Positions 42,292 through 51,497 of a stretch of 64,000 nt of DNA are shown in pieces. The translations under genes were made by a program, and so were the position numbers. The DNA comes from Paenibacillus sp. JCM 10914 (GTDB lineage: Bacteria; Bacillota; Bacilli; Paenibacillales; Paenibacillaceae). Each line of letters starts with the position of its first letter. Positions within the stretch are counted from its first letter, which is position 1. The stretch lies in assembly GCF_001315105.1 (NCBI RefSeq), contig NZ_BAZR01000002.1:400232-464231 (forward strand). The letters are read 5' to 3'. The notes beneath the pieces are model-generated. The model was not told where the DNA came from and did not search any database. It saw only the letters and a list, made by a program, of their open reading frames with translations.

Positions 42292-42822
42292 ATGCGAATG
42301 ATCGATTTGTTAGCTGTGGATACAAAGAAGATATACCAAGCAGCGAAGCTTCTACATGATGCTTTTGAGGCATGGCCAACGATGGATTCTGCACTTGACG
42401 AAGTACATGAATCATTCGGGGATGAACGAATCAGCAGGGTCATGGTCAATGAACAGGACGAAGTGATAGGCTGGATCGGTGGTATAAGTACATATAATGG
42501 CAACGTCTGGGAGCTGCACCCTCTGGTAGTTCAAGCAAAGCTTCGAAATCAAGGCCTAGGGCGGAGGATGGTGGAAGATTTCGAAGAGCAAGTTCGCCAG
42601 CGTGGCGGGATAACGATTACGCTCGGTACGGACGATGAGTTTGATCTAACAAGTTTAGCCCAGCAGGATCTCTATCTTGACATATCGGGTTATATTAAAA
42701 ATTTTCAGACCCAAGAGCATCCCGCGGGCTTCTATATGAGAATTGGTTATACCATCGTTGGTGTCGTACCGGATGCCAATGGATTAGGTAAACCTGATAT
42801 CCTTATGGCCAAGCGGGTCTAA
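42292..42822 (+). CDS. Aminoglycoside 6'-N-acetyltransferase-like protein, AAC(6')
   Basis: A 176-residue GNAT protein close in pattern to Enterococcus AAC(6')-Ii: WELHPLVVQAKLRNQGLGRRMVEDFE, GGITITLGTDDEFDLTSL, DLYLDISGYIKNFQTQEHPAGFY and the end VVPDANGLGKPDILMAK. That family acetylates the 6' amino group of aminoglycosides. GAGGAA 9 bases upstream supports ATG 42292. Whether this chromosomal copy gives resistance cannot be told from sequence. Confidence 0.85.
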   Translation: MRMIDLLAVDTKKIYQAAKLLHDAFEAWPTMDSALDEVHESFGDERISRVMVNEQDEVIGWIGGISTYNGNVWELHPLVVQAKLRNQGLGRRMVEDFEEQVRQRGGITITLGTDDEFDLTSLAQQDLYLDISGYIKNFQTQEHPAGFYMRIGYTIVGVVPDANGLGKPDILMAKRV

Positions 42823-42862
42823 TATAAACACCATCCGTATGACGGGAAGGAGCTTGATCAAT

Positions 42863-43390
42863 TTGATTACGGTGCAAAGGATGCATGTAGACCATGTCCA
42901 GCAATTAAGCGAGATTGATCGATCAGAATATATTGAATTCATATATATCATGAAGAATGGTCACTTGGAACGAGTGGATCAGAACCATGAATGCCCCAAT
43001 TGGGATTCGGATTTGCTCGCGGAGCTGCAACAAAGATATGTTGATGAGCTTAAGCAGGGGGGCGTGGCGGTCGGTGCTTATGATGGGGAGCGGTTAGTTG
43101 GATTTGGAGTGCTTTCTTCGAAACGTAGAGGTGTGGAGCAGAATCGTGTTCAAGTAGACTTGATGTACGTGACCAGGCATTATCGGAAGCAAGGGATCGG
43201 CACGCGGATCATGGACCAATTGGCGCAAGAGGCAAAGGCCTGGGGTGCCAAATATCTATACATCTCATCCACGGAGACCCAATCAGCGGTTTCTTTTTAT
43301 CAGAAGAATGGAGGCAGTATTACTACGGATGTAGATCCGGAACTGTTCGAGAAAGAGCCGATGGATATCCACATGATTAAAGAGCTTTAG
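42863..43390 (+). CDS. GNAT-family N-acetyltransferase
   Basis: About 175 residues: GGVAVGAYDGERLVGFGVLS, QVDLMYVTRHYRKQGIGTRIMDQLAQEA (CoA loop RKQGIG) and SSTETQSAVSFYQKNGG. GGAAGGAGC at 42844-42852 places the start at TTG 42863 rather than ATG 42839, which is upstream of that site. Substrate unknown. Confidence 0.85.
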   Translation: MITVQRMHVDHVQQLSEIDRSEYIEFIYIMKNGHLERVDQNHECPNWDSDLLAELQQRYVDELKQGGVAVGAYDGERLVGFGVLSSKRRGVEQNRVQVDLMYVTRHYRKQGIGTRIMDQLAQEAKAWGAKYLYISSTETQSAVSFYQKNGGSITTDVDPELFEKEPMDIHMIKEL

Positions 43391-43438
43391 TAGTGTTATT
43401 GATATAGAATGGCAGGATTAACAGGAGGGACTTGTGGA

Positions 43439-44011
43439 ATGATCATCCTGATCAGCGGGGTCAGCAGTGTCGGCAAGACGAATATGGCGCAACAGTTACT
43501 GGAGAAGTACCATGTTCCTTACTTGTCTATCGACCACCTGAAGATGGGGCTGTACCGGGCAGATAAGCGTTGCGAATTTACACCACTGGATTCGAATGAA
43601 CACATCAGCCATAGATTATGGCCCATTCTGAAAGGTATTATAATGACCAACATTGAGAATGAACAGCATCTAATCATTGAGGGCTGTTATGTGATGCCTC
43701 ATCAGATAGCGGAGTTTGAGAAAGATTATTCCGAGCGGATCATATCGGTGTTTTTAGGCTTCTCATCGAGATACGTCGAACAGAACTTCCATACCCGTAT
43801 CGTCAAGTATCGCAACGTGATCGAACAACGTCAATCTCTTGAGGAGACTCAAGTTCCGGAGTATATTCAAGAGCATGCCGACTTTCGTGACAAGTGTTTG
43901 AGAGCAGGTGTGGCCTATTTTGAGATCGATAATGACTACGACTCAGAAATAGCTGCTGTCTATGCATATATCGACGCGGAGATAAGGCAGATGGAACAAC
44001 GAATATCCTAG
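43439..44011 (+). CDS. P-loop kinase (2-phosphoglycerate-kinase / adenylate-kinase-like)
   Basis: A 190-residue protein with Walker A in ILISGVSSVGKTNMAQQLLEKY, LSIDHLKMGLYRAD and HLIIEGCYVMP (Walker B-like), then a helical lid. It belongs to the zeta-toxin/2-phosphoglycerate kinase-like group, with an unknown substrate. AGGAGGG 9 bases upstream supports ATG 43439. The GRAM gene follows after 26 bases. Confidence 0.8.
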   Translation: MIILISGVSSVGKTNMAQQLLEKYHVPYLSIDHLKMGLYRADKRCEFTPLDSNEHISHRLWPILKGIIMTNIENEQHLIIEGCYVMPHQIAEFEKDYSERIISVFLGFSSRYVEQNFHTRIVKYRNVIEQRQSLEETQVPEYIQEHADFRDKCLRAGVAYFEIDNDYDSEIAAVYAYIDAEIRQMEQRIS

Positions 44012-44037
44012 ATCACTTAACAAGGAGGGGATATGAC

Positions 44038-44358
44038 ATGACTAATCAACAAAATAATGAGTCCTCAGAGTTTGTTGTCAGGGAACGACTAGCAGCCAAT
44101 CTGTTTCGTGGCAAGGAAGGGGTCGGCGGCCGACTTAATATAACGAATCGCAGATTAAGTTTCAATCCACATGCCTTCAATCTTCAGACTCAGCCTGAAG
44201 AGATTATGATCGAGGATATCGTGAGGATCGATAAAGGCAAGTCGTGGGGGTTTATTCCTAATATTATGTTGATTACAACGAAGAATGGGAATGTTTATAA
44301 ATTCGTTGTATATAAGCGAGATAAGTTGATCGAACTGATTAGCAGTTATATGTCTTGA
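44038..44358 (+). CDS. GRAM-domain protein
   Basis: A 106-residue protein that is almost all one GRAM domain: ANLFRGKEGVGGRLNITNRRLSFNPHAF, EEIMIEDIVRIDKGKSWGFIPNIMLITTKNG, VYKRDKLIELI. GRAM/PH-like barrels bind lipids or peptides. No membrane helix. AAGGAGGGGA before the ATG. The next gene starts 4 bases later. Confidence 0.85.
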   Translation: MTNQQNNESSEFVVRERLAANLFRGKEGVGGRLNITNRRLSFNPHAFNLQTQPEEIMIEDIVRIDKGKSWGFIPNIMLITTKNGNVYKFVVYKRDKLIELISSYMS

Positions 44359-44362
44359 CGAT

Positions 44363-44737
44363 ATGAAGCAGCAGCTTAAGTTCATGTTGTCCGTTGCAAT
44401 TGCGCTCTTTATGCTCTTTCATATTAATCAATGGATGAAGCATGACCCAGAGATATGGGAAACGGTTGAGAATGTAGAATGGAGCGCGGGTGGCGCGGGG
44501 CTCTACTTTTACGAGGAGAATCATCAAAAGTACGGGCTTTATATGATGTATGGGAGCGGGCTGCCCGTTGCCGGGCAACAGACAGCCAAGATTAAGATCA
44601 TTAATCATCGCGAGTTGAAGATGGATTTCTTGCCGATGGGCTATAATCAAGTCGTTGAATCCAAGAGAATCTACCTAGTCGACGGAAAGCTGATGATGGA
44701 CGGATTAAACTATGAGCGCCTTGAAACTTTCAGATGA
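44363..44737 (+). CDS. Membrane-anchored hypothetical protein
   Basis: A 124-residue protein with an N-terminal anchor (FMLSVAIALFMLFHI) and an outside domain (VEWSAGGAGLYFYEENHQKYGLYMMYGSG). Immediately after the GRAM gene and probably co-transcribed with it. Family not recognised. Confidence 0.6.
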   Translation: MKQQLKFMLSVAIALFMLFHINQWMKHDPEIWETVENVEWSAGGAGLYFYEENHQKYGLYMMYGSGLPVAGQQTAKIKIINHRELKMDFLPMGYNQVVESKRIYLVDGKLMMDGLNYERLETFR

Positions 44738-44770
44738 CTGTGTCGATGATTAATATGGGAGGGAGCTAGA

Positions 44771-45384
44771 TTGGAGAGGAAATTTCAAGCGCTGTGTGAT
44801 CTCGGAAGACTGTCTTATCCGATGGAAAGCTTGGAGAGTCTCGGGATGTCGAATCAGATAGCGGAATCACTAGCCCGATGGGGAATGCCGAACTTTGATC
44901 AACAGCAATCCCCATTAGGCTCTTGTTTCATGAAGCGCGTCCGCTAATGGCTACTGATGGCGATTACATTGCGATCGGAAGAGAAATATGGAGTGAAGGG
45001 CTGCATGTTGCAATCAAAGCAGACAAGGGAGCGATATGGGCGGTAACGGAGGGCGGTAAGAAACCAACCTACATGAATGCCTCAATTGAAAGTTTGCTCA
45101 CATTCATGGACCGAGTGCTCCTATTTAATCAGAATACCGAACGTTTGGAGCCACAACTTCCTCCCACGATCTTGACAGCGGAACAGGCTCGCATTCGGTT
45201 GGAGCAGTTTAGAAGAGGCGAGATCAAGCCGAGACCTCGCCCAGATGCCTCGCAGGCTCAGCGTGAGTGGAAGGCGGATTTCGGACAATTAAAGCGAGAG
45301 TTGAAAGCCATCGATCCTGTTGCCGTGCGTTCTATCTCATGGTGGGGGATCATGCTGGAGGAAATGGAGGATCGCTTGCGGTAA
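44771..45384 (+). pseudogene. SUKH-4-like (SMI1/KNR4) immunity protein, frame break near 44925
   Basis: TTG 44771 (GGAGGGAGC upstream) opens MERKFQALCDLGRLSYPMES to SPLGSC, and the frame must change at about 44920 to continue FHEARPLMATDGDYIAIGRE, DKGAIWAVTEGGKKPTYMNASIESLLTFM. GDYIAIG and the hydrophobic SxxxFLxF end fit the SUKH-4 type of toxin-immunity proteins. A C-terminal helical part (EQARIRLEQFRRGEIKPRP) follows. Family call moderate; no toxin gene is next to it. Confidence 0.55.
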
Positions 45385-45390
45385 CCAATT

Positions 45391-45959
45391 ATGATAAGTA
45401 GACAATTCCCTAAAGCCACATCAGCGGAAACGAATCAGCTTTTTCATTACTATGAGGCTTCCATCGGCCCCTTTCGCAATTTATCTGCTCTGCCCGAAGA
45501 AGAAGCAGATCAGGTACAGCGAAGTTTGCGGCAGCTCCATCGATGTTCGCAAGCCAACGTTTTGATGATTATATGGTAGTACGGCGTCAATTAGAGGCTC
45601 AAGCAAGGGCTTTATTCTTGGCTAAAGGTGGAAGCCCAGCGAATGCATATCCTCACTATATGACGCTTGGGCCATGCGAATGGATTAAGGCATGGTACGA
45701 GAATGCCGAGGTACTTCAGATTCCGTTAGATGAGTTCGACCCGGCGAGCATTAGTTTTACATATGGGGATTTATTTCCGACGATGCGCTATCAGGACGAA
45801 AAGCCCTATCGAAAAAACGTATATTCCATAACAGAAATCTTCAAGCTCATTGACGAGTATGGATGGCCGCAGGTTTGGAACCGGGACGGTGATCATGGAC
45901 CGGAGCGATACATCGAGGTACAAGTATGGGATGATGCAGTGATCCGGCGATTCTTCTGA
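45391..45959 (+). pseudogene. Hypothetical protein, frame break near 45540
   Basis: The first frame (MISRQFPKATSAETNQLFHY ... EEEADQVQRSLR) and the second (MFASQRFDDYMVVRRQLEAQ ... TYGDLFPTMRYQDEKPYRKNVYSITEIFKLIDEYGWPQVWNRDGDHGPERYIEVQVWDD) fit as one protein of about 185 residues with one base wrong at 45530-45545. I have seen this pattern in Bacilli as a hypothetical protein but cannot give it a name or role. It starts 6 bases after the SUKH-like gene, so both probably form one unit. Confidence 0.55.
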
Positions 45960-46012
45960 TTCCACCCGGTGATGTAAAGGATCTGTTAGATCTCTATTTG
46001 TATATATACAAG

Positions 46013-46046
46013 AAGAGCCCGGAACAAAGGTCCGGGCTCTTTCTTT
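46013..46046. terminator. Bidirectional terminator
   Basis: AAGAGCCCGGA / TCCGGGCTCTT, a perfect 11-bp stem between converging genes, with TTCTTT on the + side. Confidence 0.9.
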
Positions 46047-46050
46047 ATTG

Positions 46051-48354
46051 TTACGGCCCCCATATTACGGTTGGATAAGGAAGCGCATCGTATGCGCTAG
46101 CCCAGTAATAGGAGTCCGCCATGATTCGCCGTGGGAGAAAGCCGATCTCGCCTTGCGGTGAGGCGATGGCTTCGGATTGAGATTGAAATACGCCACTCGC
46201 ATTTGTTACTGCGTTAACATATTTGCCTGCCATATGGGTGAATCGACCGCTGACCTTTGCCGAAACCGGCAGCCCTGTGTCCTTATCCGTCATCTGGATA
46301 TTAACTAGAGCCATGTTAGCTGAATACGTAATGGTCATATGACTGATAATCATCGGTTTGAGTGTGGATAGGGATGTCGTTGCCCATACCGCATCGCTTG
46401 GAAGGCTCTCATTGCCACTCATATCCACGGCGGTGATCTTGTAGTAATACATCGTGTTCGGAAGCAATCCGGAATCTTTATAAGTGAGTCCTTTCGTTGT
46501 TCCGGCGTAGGAGTCAGGACCAATCTCAAAGGCCGCGTCAGATCCGCGATAGATTCGATATTCATGGACGGCGTAATTATCAAGCGCCATGTTGTAACTT
46601 AGATTAATCCGCTGAAAATCGAAAGGATCAGCCGTAACACCATCAACCTTACTGGGGGGCACTTGATCTGAAGGAGGTTGCCAAGTGTAGCCGCCAGGTC
46701 CCCATTCACTAGGTAAATCCAGAATAGAGGAATAATGGTGGATAGCAATGCCACCGAAGGCCGGGTCATCTAGAAAGGCGGCGTATACCTTATTCAGTTC
46801 CTGCTCCATATAAGTTCGGCCTTCTTCATGGAAAGTGATCGTCTCAGGATCTCCGCCGTCTGCAATATCTTTCGTCTCGACTCCGACAATAACAGATCTA
46901 GGTTTGCCGATTGCATTCGCATACGCTAATTCGCCAAGGGCTTGAGCGATGATACCAGCACTGCCCTCGGCCTGATCGCGGTAGTTCATAATAGAGATGT
47001 AATCGGCTGTATCTTGTATATGCTCAGATAGCCATTTGGTTTCTCCGTTCCAGGGGATGGAGCTTGCATCCGCCGAACTATCGTACCAGCGCGGAATAGC
47101 AGCTCCGATCGGCAAGCTTAACCCGGAGGCTAACTTCCGATCCATCAGATGCTGCAGCATATCCAGATACTGAATCTGAACGGAGGGCTTTGCCGATTTG
47201 AAATCGGGCAGAATGTAGGGCTCGGTATCCAGATTTACCCCATCGAAGCGCGCAGATTCTTGGGAGGCGATGTTGTAGTTAAGGACTTGCTCCAACTCGC
47301 TGACGGCATGGGTTCGGTACCGACTATAGGCACCAAAGTAAGGAGGTGTTGTTCCGCCAGCAATTAAGGCTTGAACGTAAAACCCTTCCTCATGAGCCCA
47401 TTCGATGAACTGTTGTACTTCGACGCGGTATGTCTCCAGCATCTTTACGCCTTGATATTCGCCAATGCCGAGATAAAGCGTTGTGATCGGTCGCTGATTA
47501 AAAGTCGATGTATCCTTTGCCATGGCCGAGAGAATGCTGCGAGCATTCGGATGTATAACCAAGGGATACGATGCGTTCTCCCAGATCCAGATCGCCCGAT
47601 CCTGATCCGGCAATGGTTGATCCCCTATCGGATTATGGTTCATCATCATGCCGGCCCCATGATCATTCATCGATGTATCCTCACCGGTTCTAGCATAATT
47701 CGTCAGGCTGTAACCTATGTTTCCCAGCGTATCGGTTGCCCTTGCTTCCAGGCTGTGTAGCTGATGACCGGCAGGCTCGGTTTCCCACGGAAAGATATAT
47801 CCGTTCTGTGTAGTCGGCACCTGTAGCCATGGACCTCCGTCGACACGCAATTCGACGAGAGCGATGGGATTGTCGCCTTCAACGGTAACATGAATATCCA
47901 CGTCATTTGTAATAAGAATGTCCTCTTCAGGATTTGTGATCTGAACAACAGGAACATTCGCCTCAGGATTATCGATATGCAGATTAATCCAGGAAGACCA
48001 TACCCCGTAACGTGTCACCACATCTTTAGATTTAAGGACAATTTCAACGTTCCCATCCAAGCGAGTGGTATCCAGTTTATAATACCAGGTGCCGCTGTCG
48101 TCTCCATTCGGGTCATCCATTTGAACATCTGTCACCAATATTCCGTTAACAATAAGTTCGACTTCATATACACCGGAATACGATCCGAACAGCTCGGCTG
48201 CGCCGGGCTCAAGCGATTGTCCATCCTGGTGAGAATCGATGGTGATTAATGCTGCAGCTTTTGCGTGTTGAGTTGGAATACAGATTACTACAAGAACTGC
48301 CACCAGGAACAAGAGTCCACACTTTCTCCATTGCGATAAGATCATCTTATTCAC
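46051..48354 (-). CDS. Secreted glycosidase-like protein with Ig-like and fibronectin type III domains
   Basis: A 767-residue exported protein: signal peptide (VLVVICIPTQHAKA), two beta-sandwich parts (ITIDSHQDGQSLEPGAAELFGSYSGVYEVELIVNG; VPVVQITNPEEDILITNDVDIHV) to about residue 230, then a TIM-barrel-like region (RAIWIWENASY ... FDGVNLDTEPYIL ... YISIMNYRDQAEGSAG ... GIAIHHYSS) where DGVNLDTEP resembles the catalytic strand of GH18-like enzymes, then an Fn3 domain (about 590-670) and a C-terminal beta domain. It probably acts on extracellular polysaccharide. GAGGGTG before ATG 48354. Exact enzyme family uncertain. Confidence 0.75.
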   Translation of the reverse strand: MNKMILSQWRKCGLLFLVAVLVVICIPTQHAKAAALITIDSHQDGQSLEPGAAELFGSYSGVYEVELIVNGILVTDVQMDDPNGDDSGTWYYKLDTTRLDGNVEIVLKSKDVVTRYGVWSSWINLHIDNPEANVPVVQITNPEEDILITNDVDIHVTVEGDNPIALVELRVDGGPWLQVPTTQNGYIFPWETEPAGHQLHSLEARATDTLGNIGYSLTNYARTGEDTSMNDHGAGMMMNHNPIGDQPLPDQDRAIWIWENASYPLVIHPNARSILSAMAKDTSTFNQRPITTLYLGIGEYQGVKMLETYRVEVQQFIEWAHEEGFYVQALIAGGTTPPYFGAYSRYRTHAVSELEQVLNYNIASQESARFDGVNLDTEPYILPDFKSAKPSVQIQYLDMLQHLMDRKLASGLSLPIGAAIPRWYDSSADASSIPWNGETKWLSEHIQDTADYISIMNYRDQAEGSAGIIAQALGELAYANAIGKPRSVIVGVETKDIADGGDPETITFHEEGRTYMEQELNKVYAAFLDDPAFGGIAIHHYSSILDLPSEWGPGGYTWQPPSDQVPPSKVDGVTADPFDFQRINLSYNMALDNYAVHEYRIYRGSDAAFEIGPDSYAGTTKGLTYKDSGLLPNTMYYYKITAVDMSGNESLPSDAVWATTSLSTLKPMIISHMTITYSANMALVNIQMTDKDTGLPVSAKVSGRFTHMAGKYVNAVTNASGVFQSQSEAIASPQGEIGFLPRRIMADSYYWASAYDALPYPTVIWGP

Positions 48355-48726
48355 ACCCTCGTCAGTTTGATGTAAGACAAATTGACTTATACGACAGCGG
48401 CAGGGCTTTGGCTTACATATAATTACATAGATGTGTTATTTTGAAGCGCTTACTGTTTAATATTGAGAATGAGTTTGAAATAGAACGGATGTAGGTTTGG
48501 TGTTAGATAATTTTTTTTCGTCAGGATTCATGTTGTACGTAAGAACTCCTCCTTAAGATGGAGAATCATGTTGCACCCGAGACGGTGTTACATGTCGGAG
48601 ATGTCTTGTATGATGTAGTCAATGGATTAAGCTAACATAGGTATTGAACGAATTATTCAATCAAAAATGCTTGATTGTTAAACGATAACAAGCAATTTCA
48701 AGTCTGTTATCGAGGAGGTGTTCTTG
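48355..48726 (+). other. Divergent intergenic region
   Basis: It holds the upstream regions of two divergent genes. AACGATAACA and CGAGGAGGTG (48711-48720, the ribosome site of the + gene) are visible; no ORF or firm promoter is found. Confidence 0.45.
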
Positions 48727-49344
48727 TTGCTGCACAAACTGCTTAAAGCCTTAATGCAGAATATTTGGATGATATGGGAGCGATGCTTCGCCTGGTCATC
48801 CCGATTCCGCGGATCACATATTTCCCGCTTTGGGATATGTACCGTCATGATTAAGAAATATAAGGGTGATCCCATCCTTTGTGTTGATTCTACGTTGATT
48901 GAGCAGGGAGATTCTATCGGCGAACTCCATTTAGATAATAGGATGATTCTGGAGTACATCAGATCTGAAGGTGTAGACCGTGCAGCACTGAAGATTGCGA
49001 GACTCGGTCGTCAAGCCATGAAACAGATTAGCCAGGCTTATGAGCATCAGCCCGAATTCAGGAACGTCAATGCCTTGGTTGGCATTACGTTATTACACCG
49101 TGGATTGACGCATGGCCTTGGATTCGAGACACAAGCGATGAAACCTAATCTCTTCCGCAAAGTAACGACGTTCTATTTACGTTGGCTCTTAGCGGTGATG
49201 CATCCAGACGGAAAGCTTCGGATAGAACGGGGGAGCGAAGCCTTGGTTCCGATGGTGTTGATTCATACCCGAACGTCTCTTCTGGCTCGCTTTCCACCGA
49301 ATCCAACTTCACATAATGATAATAGGGAGATGAATGCGGATTAG
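48727..49344 (+). CDS. YkoP-like protein
   Basis: A 205-residue soluble protein: IWERCFAWSSRF, IKKYKGDPILCVDSTLIEQGDSIGELHLDNRMIL and a helical C-terminal part (HRGLTHGLGFETQAM). This is the YkoP pattern of Bacilli, in which the gene often stands with lipid glycosylation or polysaccharide deacetylase genes; the role is unknown. GAGGAGGTG at 48712-48720 fits a TTG start at 48727 (or 48724). Confidence 0.65.
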   Translation: MLHKLLKALMQNIWMIWERCFAWSSRFRGSHISRFGICTVMIKKYKGDPILCVDSTLIEQGDSIGELHLDNRMILEYIRSEGVDRAALKIARLGRQAMKQISQAYEHQPEFRNVNALVGITLLHRGLTHGLGFETQAMKPNLFRKVTTFYLRWLLAVMHPDGKLRIERGSEALVPMVLIHTRTSLLARFPPNPTSHNDNREMNAD

Positions 49345-49380
49345 AACTGCGCATCATCTGTATGATTGGGGGATGAGGAA

Positions 49381-50007
49381 ATGCGTTGTGATAGCTGTGA
49401 TGTCATCGTTGAAGCTGGAAATCTCAGATGTCCGCAGTGTGATCCTAATCCGAATGGCATAGAAAAGTCCTCTCAGTACACTGCTGTATTCACGCCGAGA
49501 GCGAACAGTCTTCTCTCCAAATGGATGATATTTACGGTGGCAGCGGTCATATGTATCTCCATTCTTATCAATGTAATGGCTGACATGGGTGTGTGGTGGA
49601 GTCTGTACTTGATGCCATGTGTGTTGTATGTGTGGCTGACTGTTATGCATACGGTAATGTCCAAGTATCATCTTGGTGCCAAAATCGTCATTCAGTATCT
49701 GGGATTGTCCGGAGCACTGTTATGGATCAATGTGCTATCCGGTCATGAGTTGTGGTCCACGGGTTACGTAATTCCATTCATGGGGATCGTTGCTACTTTA
49801 CTGATAACCATTTTTTGTTCATCAAAAAGAAGTCACTGGCGCGAGTTTTCCAGTTACTTGTTGACTATGATCTTTCTCGGATTCGTTCCGTTATTATTCT
49901 ATACTTTAGGCTTATCAGATATATTATGGACGGCCATATCGGCTGCGGTATATGGTCTGTTGACCGTTGGAGGCATGTGTGTGCTCGCAGGCAAGGAATC
50001 TCCGTAA
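49381..50007 (+). CDS. Membrane protein with N-terminal zinc ribbon (DUF6320-like)
   Basis: A 208-residue protein: CDSCDVIVEAGNLRCPQC (two CxxC pairs, residues 3-20) then six membrane helices. This fits the DUF6320 pattern as I know it; the role is unknown. ATG 49381 follows GGGGATGAGG by 5 bases. Confidence 0.65.
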   Translation: MRCDSCDVIVEAGNLRCPQCDPNPNGIEKSSQYTAVFTPRANSLLSKWMIFTVAAVICISILINVMADMGVWWSLYLMPCVLYVWLTVMHTVMSKYHLGAKIVIQYLGLSGALLWINVLSGHELWSTGYVIPFMGIVATLLITIFCSSKRSHWREFSSYLLTMIFLGFVPLLFYTLGLSDILWTAISAAVYGLLTVGGMCVLAGKESP

Positions 50008-50051
50008 CGAGTTAAAGTGTCTGCTATATGTATAATTAGGAGGAAGCAGTG

Positions 50052-50651
50052 ATGACTACCAGTATTATTCATATTCGAAGAATGGCTGATATCGATCGAG
50101 ATGTTCGCGATGAGGTGGCTGAAGTATTCGTGGACGGTTATTACAGTGAGTTGTCCTACTTTACGAAAGACCGGAACTTATTAAAGCTCGCATTCCGTGA
50201 TTTATTTAGTCCTGAGGTGTTCTATCTTGCAGAAGTGGAAGGCGAGGTTGTCGGTATCTTGGCCTGTGCACACAATAAACAACGGGCGATGCCGGTTGAG
50301 ATAACACCGCTTCAGAACGCTCTAGGCGAGACAACGGGCGAGCTTGCCTATAACGTTATGAAGAAGGAATTCAACTCTCCGATCCCTTACGATAATGAGA
50401 CCGGATATATTGAGTGTGTTGCGACCTCGGAGCGGGCACGTGGGAAGGGCGTTTCCACTGCACTAATGAAATATGTGATGGAGGAACTGCCATACAGCCG
50501 GTATGTATTGGAGGTAACGAATCGTAATGAAATTGCGCACCGGATGTATCAGAAGCTTGGGTTCCAAGAGATCGAGCGTAAAGCTGAAGATCATGCAGAA
50601 GAGTACGGATTTGATGACCGAATATACATGGCATGGTTCAGAAGAGAGTAG
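50052..50651 (+). CDS. GNAT-family N-acetyltransferase
   Basis: A 199-residue protein: VFYLAEVEGEVVGILACAHN, TGYIECVATSERARGKGVSTALMKYVMEE (CoA loop RARGKGV) and NRNEIAHRMYQKLGFQEI. AGGAGGAAGC 8 bases upstream supports the ATG. Substrate unknown. A hairpin at 50700 ends the unit. Confidence 0.9.
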   Translation: MTTSIIHIRRMADIDRDVRDEVAEVFVDGYYSELSYFTKDRNLLKLAFRDLFSPEVFYLAEVEGEVVGILACAHNKQRAMPVEITPLQNALGETTGELAYNVMKKEFNSPIPYDNETGYIECVATSERARGKGVSTALMKYVMEELPYSRYVLEVTNRNEIAHRMYQKLGFQEIERKAEDHAEEYGFDDRIYMAWFRRE

Positions 50652-50699
50652 TTCAAGTGGTGAGTAAGTAAGGAATCAAAGGCTCCGATATCATAGGAT

Positions 50700-50730
50700 A
50701 TAGCCTCGTTCAGGTAATGGGCGAGGCTAT
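50700..50730 (+). terminator. Hairpin after the GNAT gene
   Basis: ATAGCCTCG / CGAGGCTAT, a perfect 9-bp stem with a 13-base loop, but no T run. Confidence 0.5.
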
Positions 50731-50780
50731 TGGTGTGCAATGCTGGATTTTTTTCGTACACAATCAGGAATCGACATCAT

Positions 50781-51479
50781 ATGATGATGAAGAACATGTT
50801 CCTCATTAGGCTTTGTGTGGAGGTGGCATCATTGTTATCGGTTCTTGTATTTGTAATTGCCGTAGGTGCTGCTCTGGCCAGTGTCGATACGACCTGCGGT
50901 TTAAATGTACTGGGCAGTCTGGATAATACGAAAGTGAACCGTTCCAGATATGCGCTTGTGTACATATTGTCCTGTACTATAGGTGGGGCGATTACGGGGC
51001 TGGCTATCGGGGTGATTCATTACGTTCTTGCACTAATCCCCATTGATCCGTATCAGAACTATCTGATCATCACGGGATTAGCTCTATTCTTACTGCTTGA
51101 GATAATCCATAGAACCGGTTTGCTGCCGTCTGGCAATTTCGTCGTGCCTTCCGAATGGATTTATAATTCCGGTTACCGGTCCGCTGCCTTGTGGGGAAGT
51201 ATTCTGGGGCTCGGTTTTATAACGCTCCAAGCAGGGGTGCTGTTTCATGCCTACCTTCTGCTTGCGCTGTTCATATCACCATGGTGGCTGAGTGTATTGG
51301 CAGGTGCCGTTTTCGGATTGGTTCGTGCCAGCGTGTACAGTTTTCCATTCTTCCGGCGTGTCGTCTATCGCATGCTTGATGAGAGAATATATAATGTAAC
51401 ACTGCTCACGGCTATCAGGCAGGCGGTAACGAAGCTTCTGATTCTGGGGGCGATTGTCTGGATGATTAGTTACTCATAG
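50781..51479 (+). CDS. Six-helix membrane protein next to the MauE/MauD-like genes
   Basis: A 232-residue protein with about six membrane helices. Two cysteines lie at the ends of the first helices (VDTTCGLNVLG and YILSCTIGGAITG), a position reminiscent of thiol-transferring membrane proteins such as CcdA, but no full CcdA motif is seen. It is followed after 18 bases by the MauE-like gene, so it is probably part of the same unit; the mau operon of methylotrophs also has a CcdA-like partner (MauF). No strong ribosome site is seen. Confidence 0.5.
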   Translation: MMMKNMFLIRLCVEVASLLSVLVFVIAVGAALASVDTTCGLNVLGSLDNTKVNRSRYALVYILSCTIGGAITGLAIGVIHYVLALIPIDPYQNYLIITGLALFLLLEIIHRTGLLPSGNFVVPSEWIYNSGYRSAALWGSILGLGFITLQAGVLFHAYLLLALFISPWWLSVLAGAVFGLVRASVYSFPFFRRVVYRMLDERIYNVTLLTAIRQAVTKLLILGAIVWMISYS

Positions 51480-51497
51480 TAAAGGAGCATAGACCTT

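Noticed and set aside
47371..48249. Plus-strand ORFs opposite the secreted glycosidase-like gene
   Set aside because: Shadows of the 767-codon minus-strand gene, without starts or domains.
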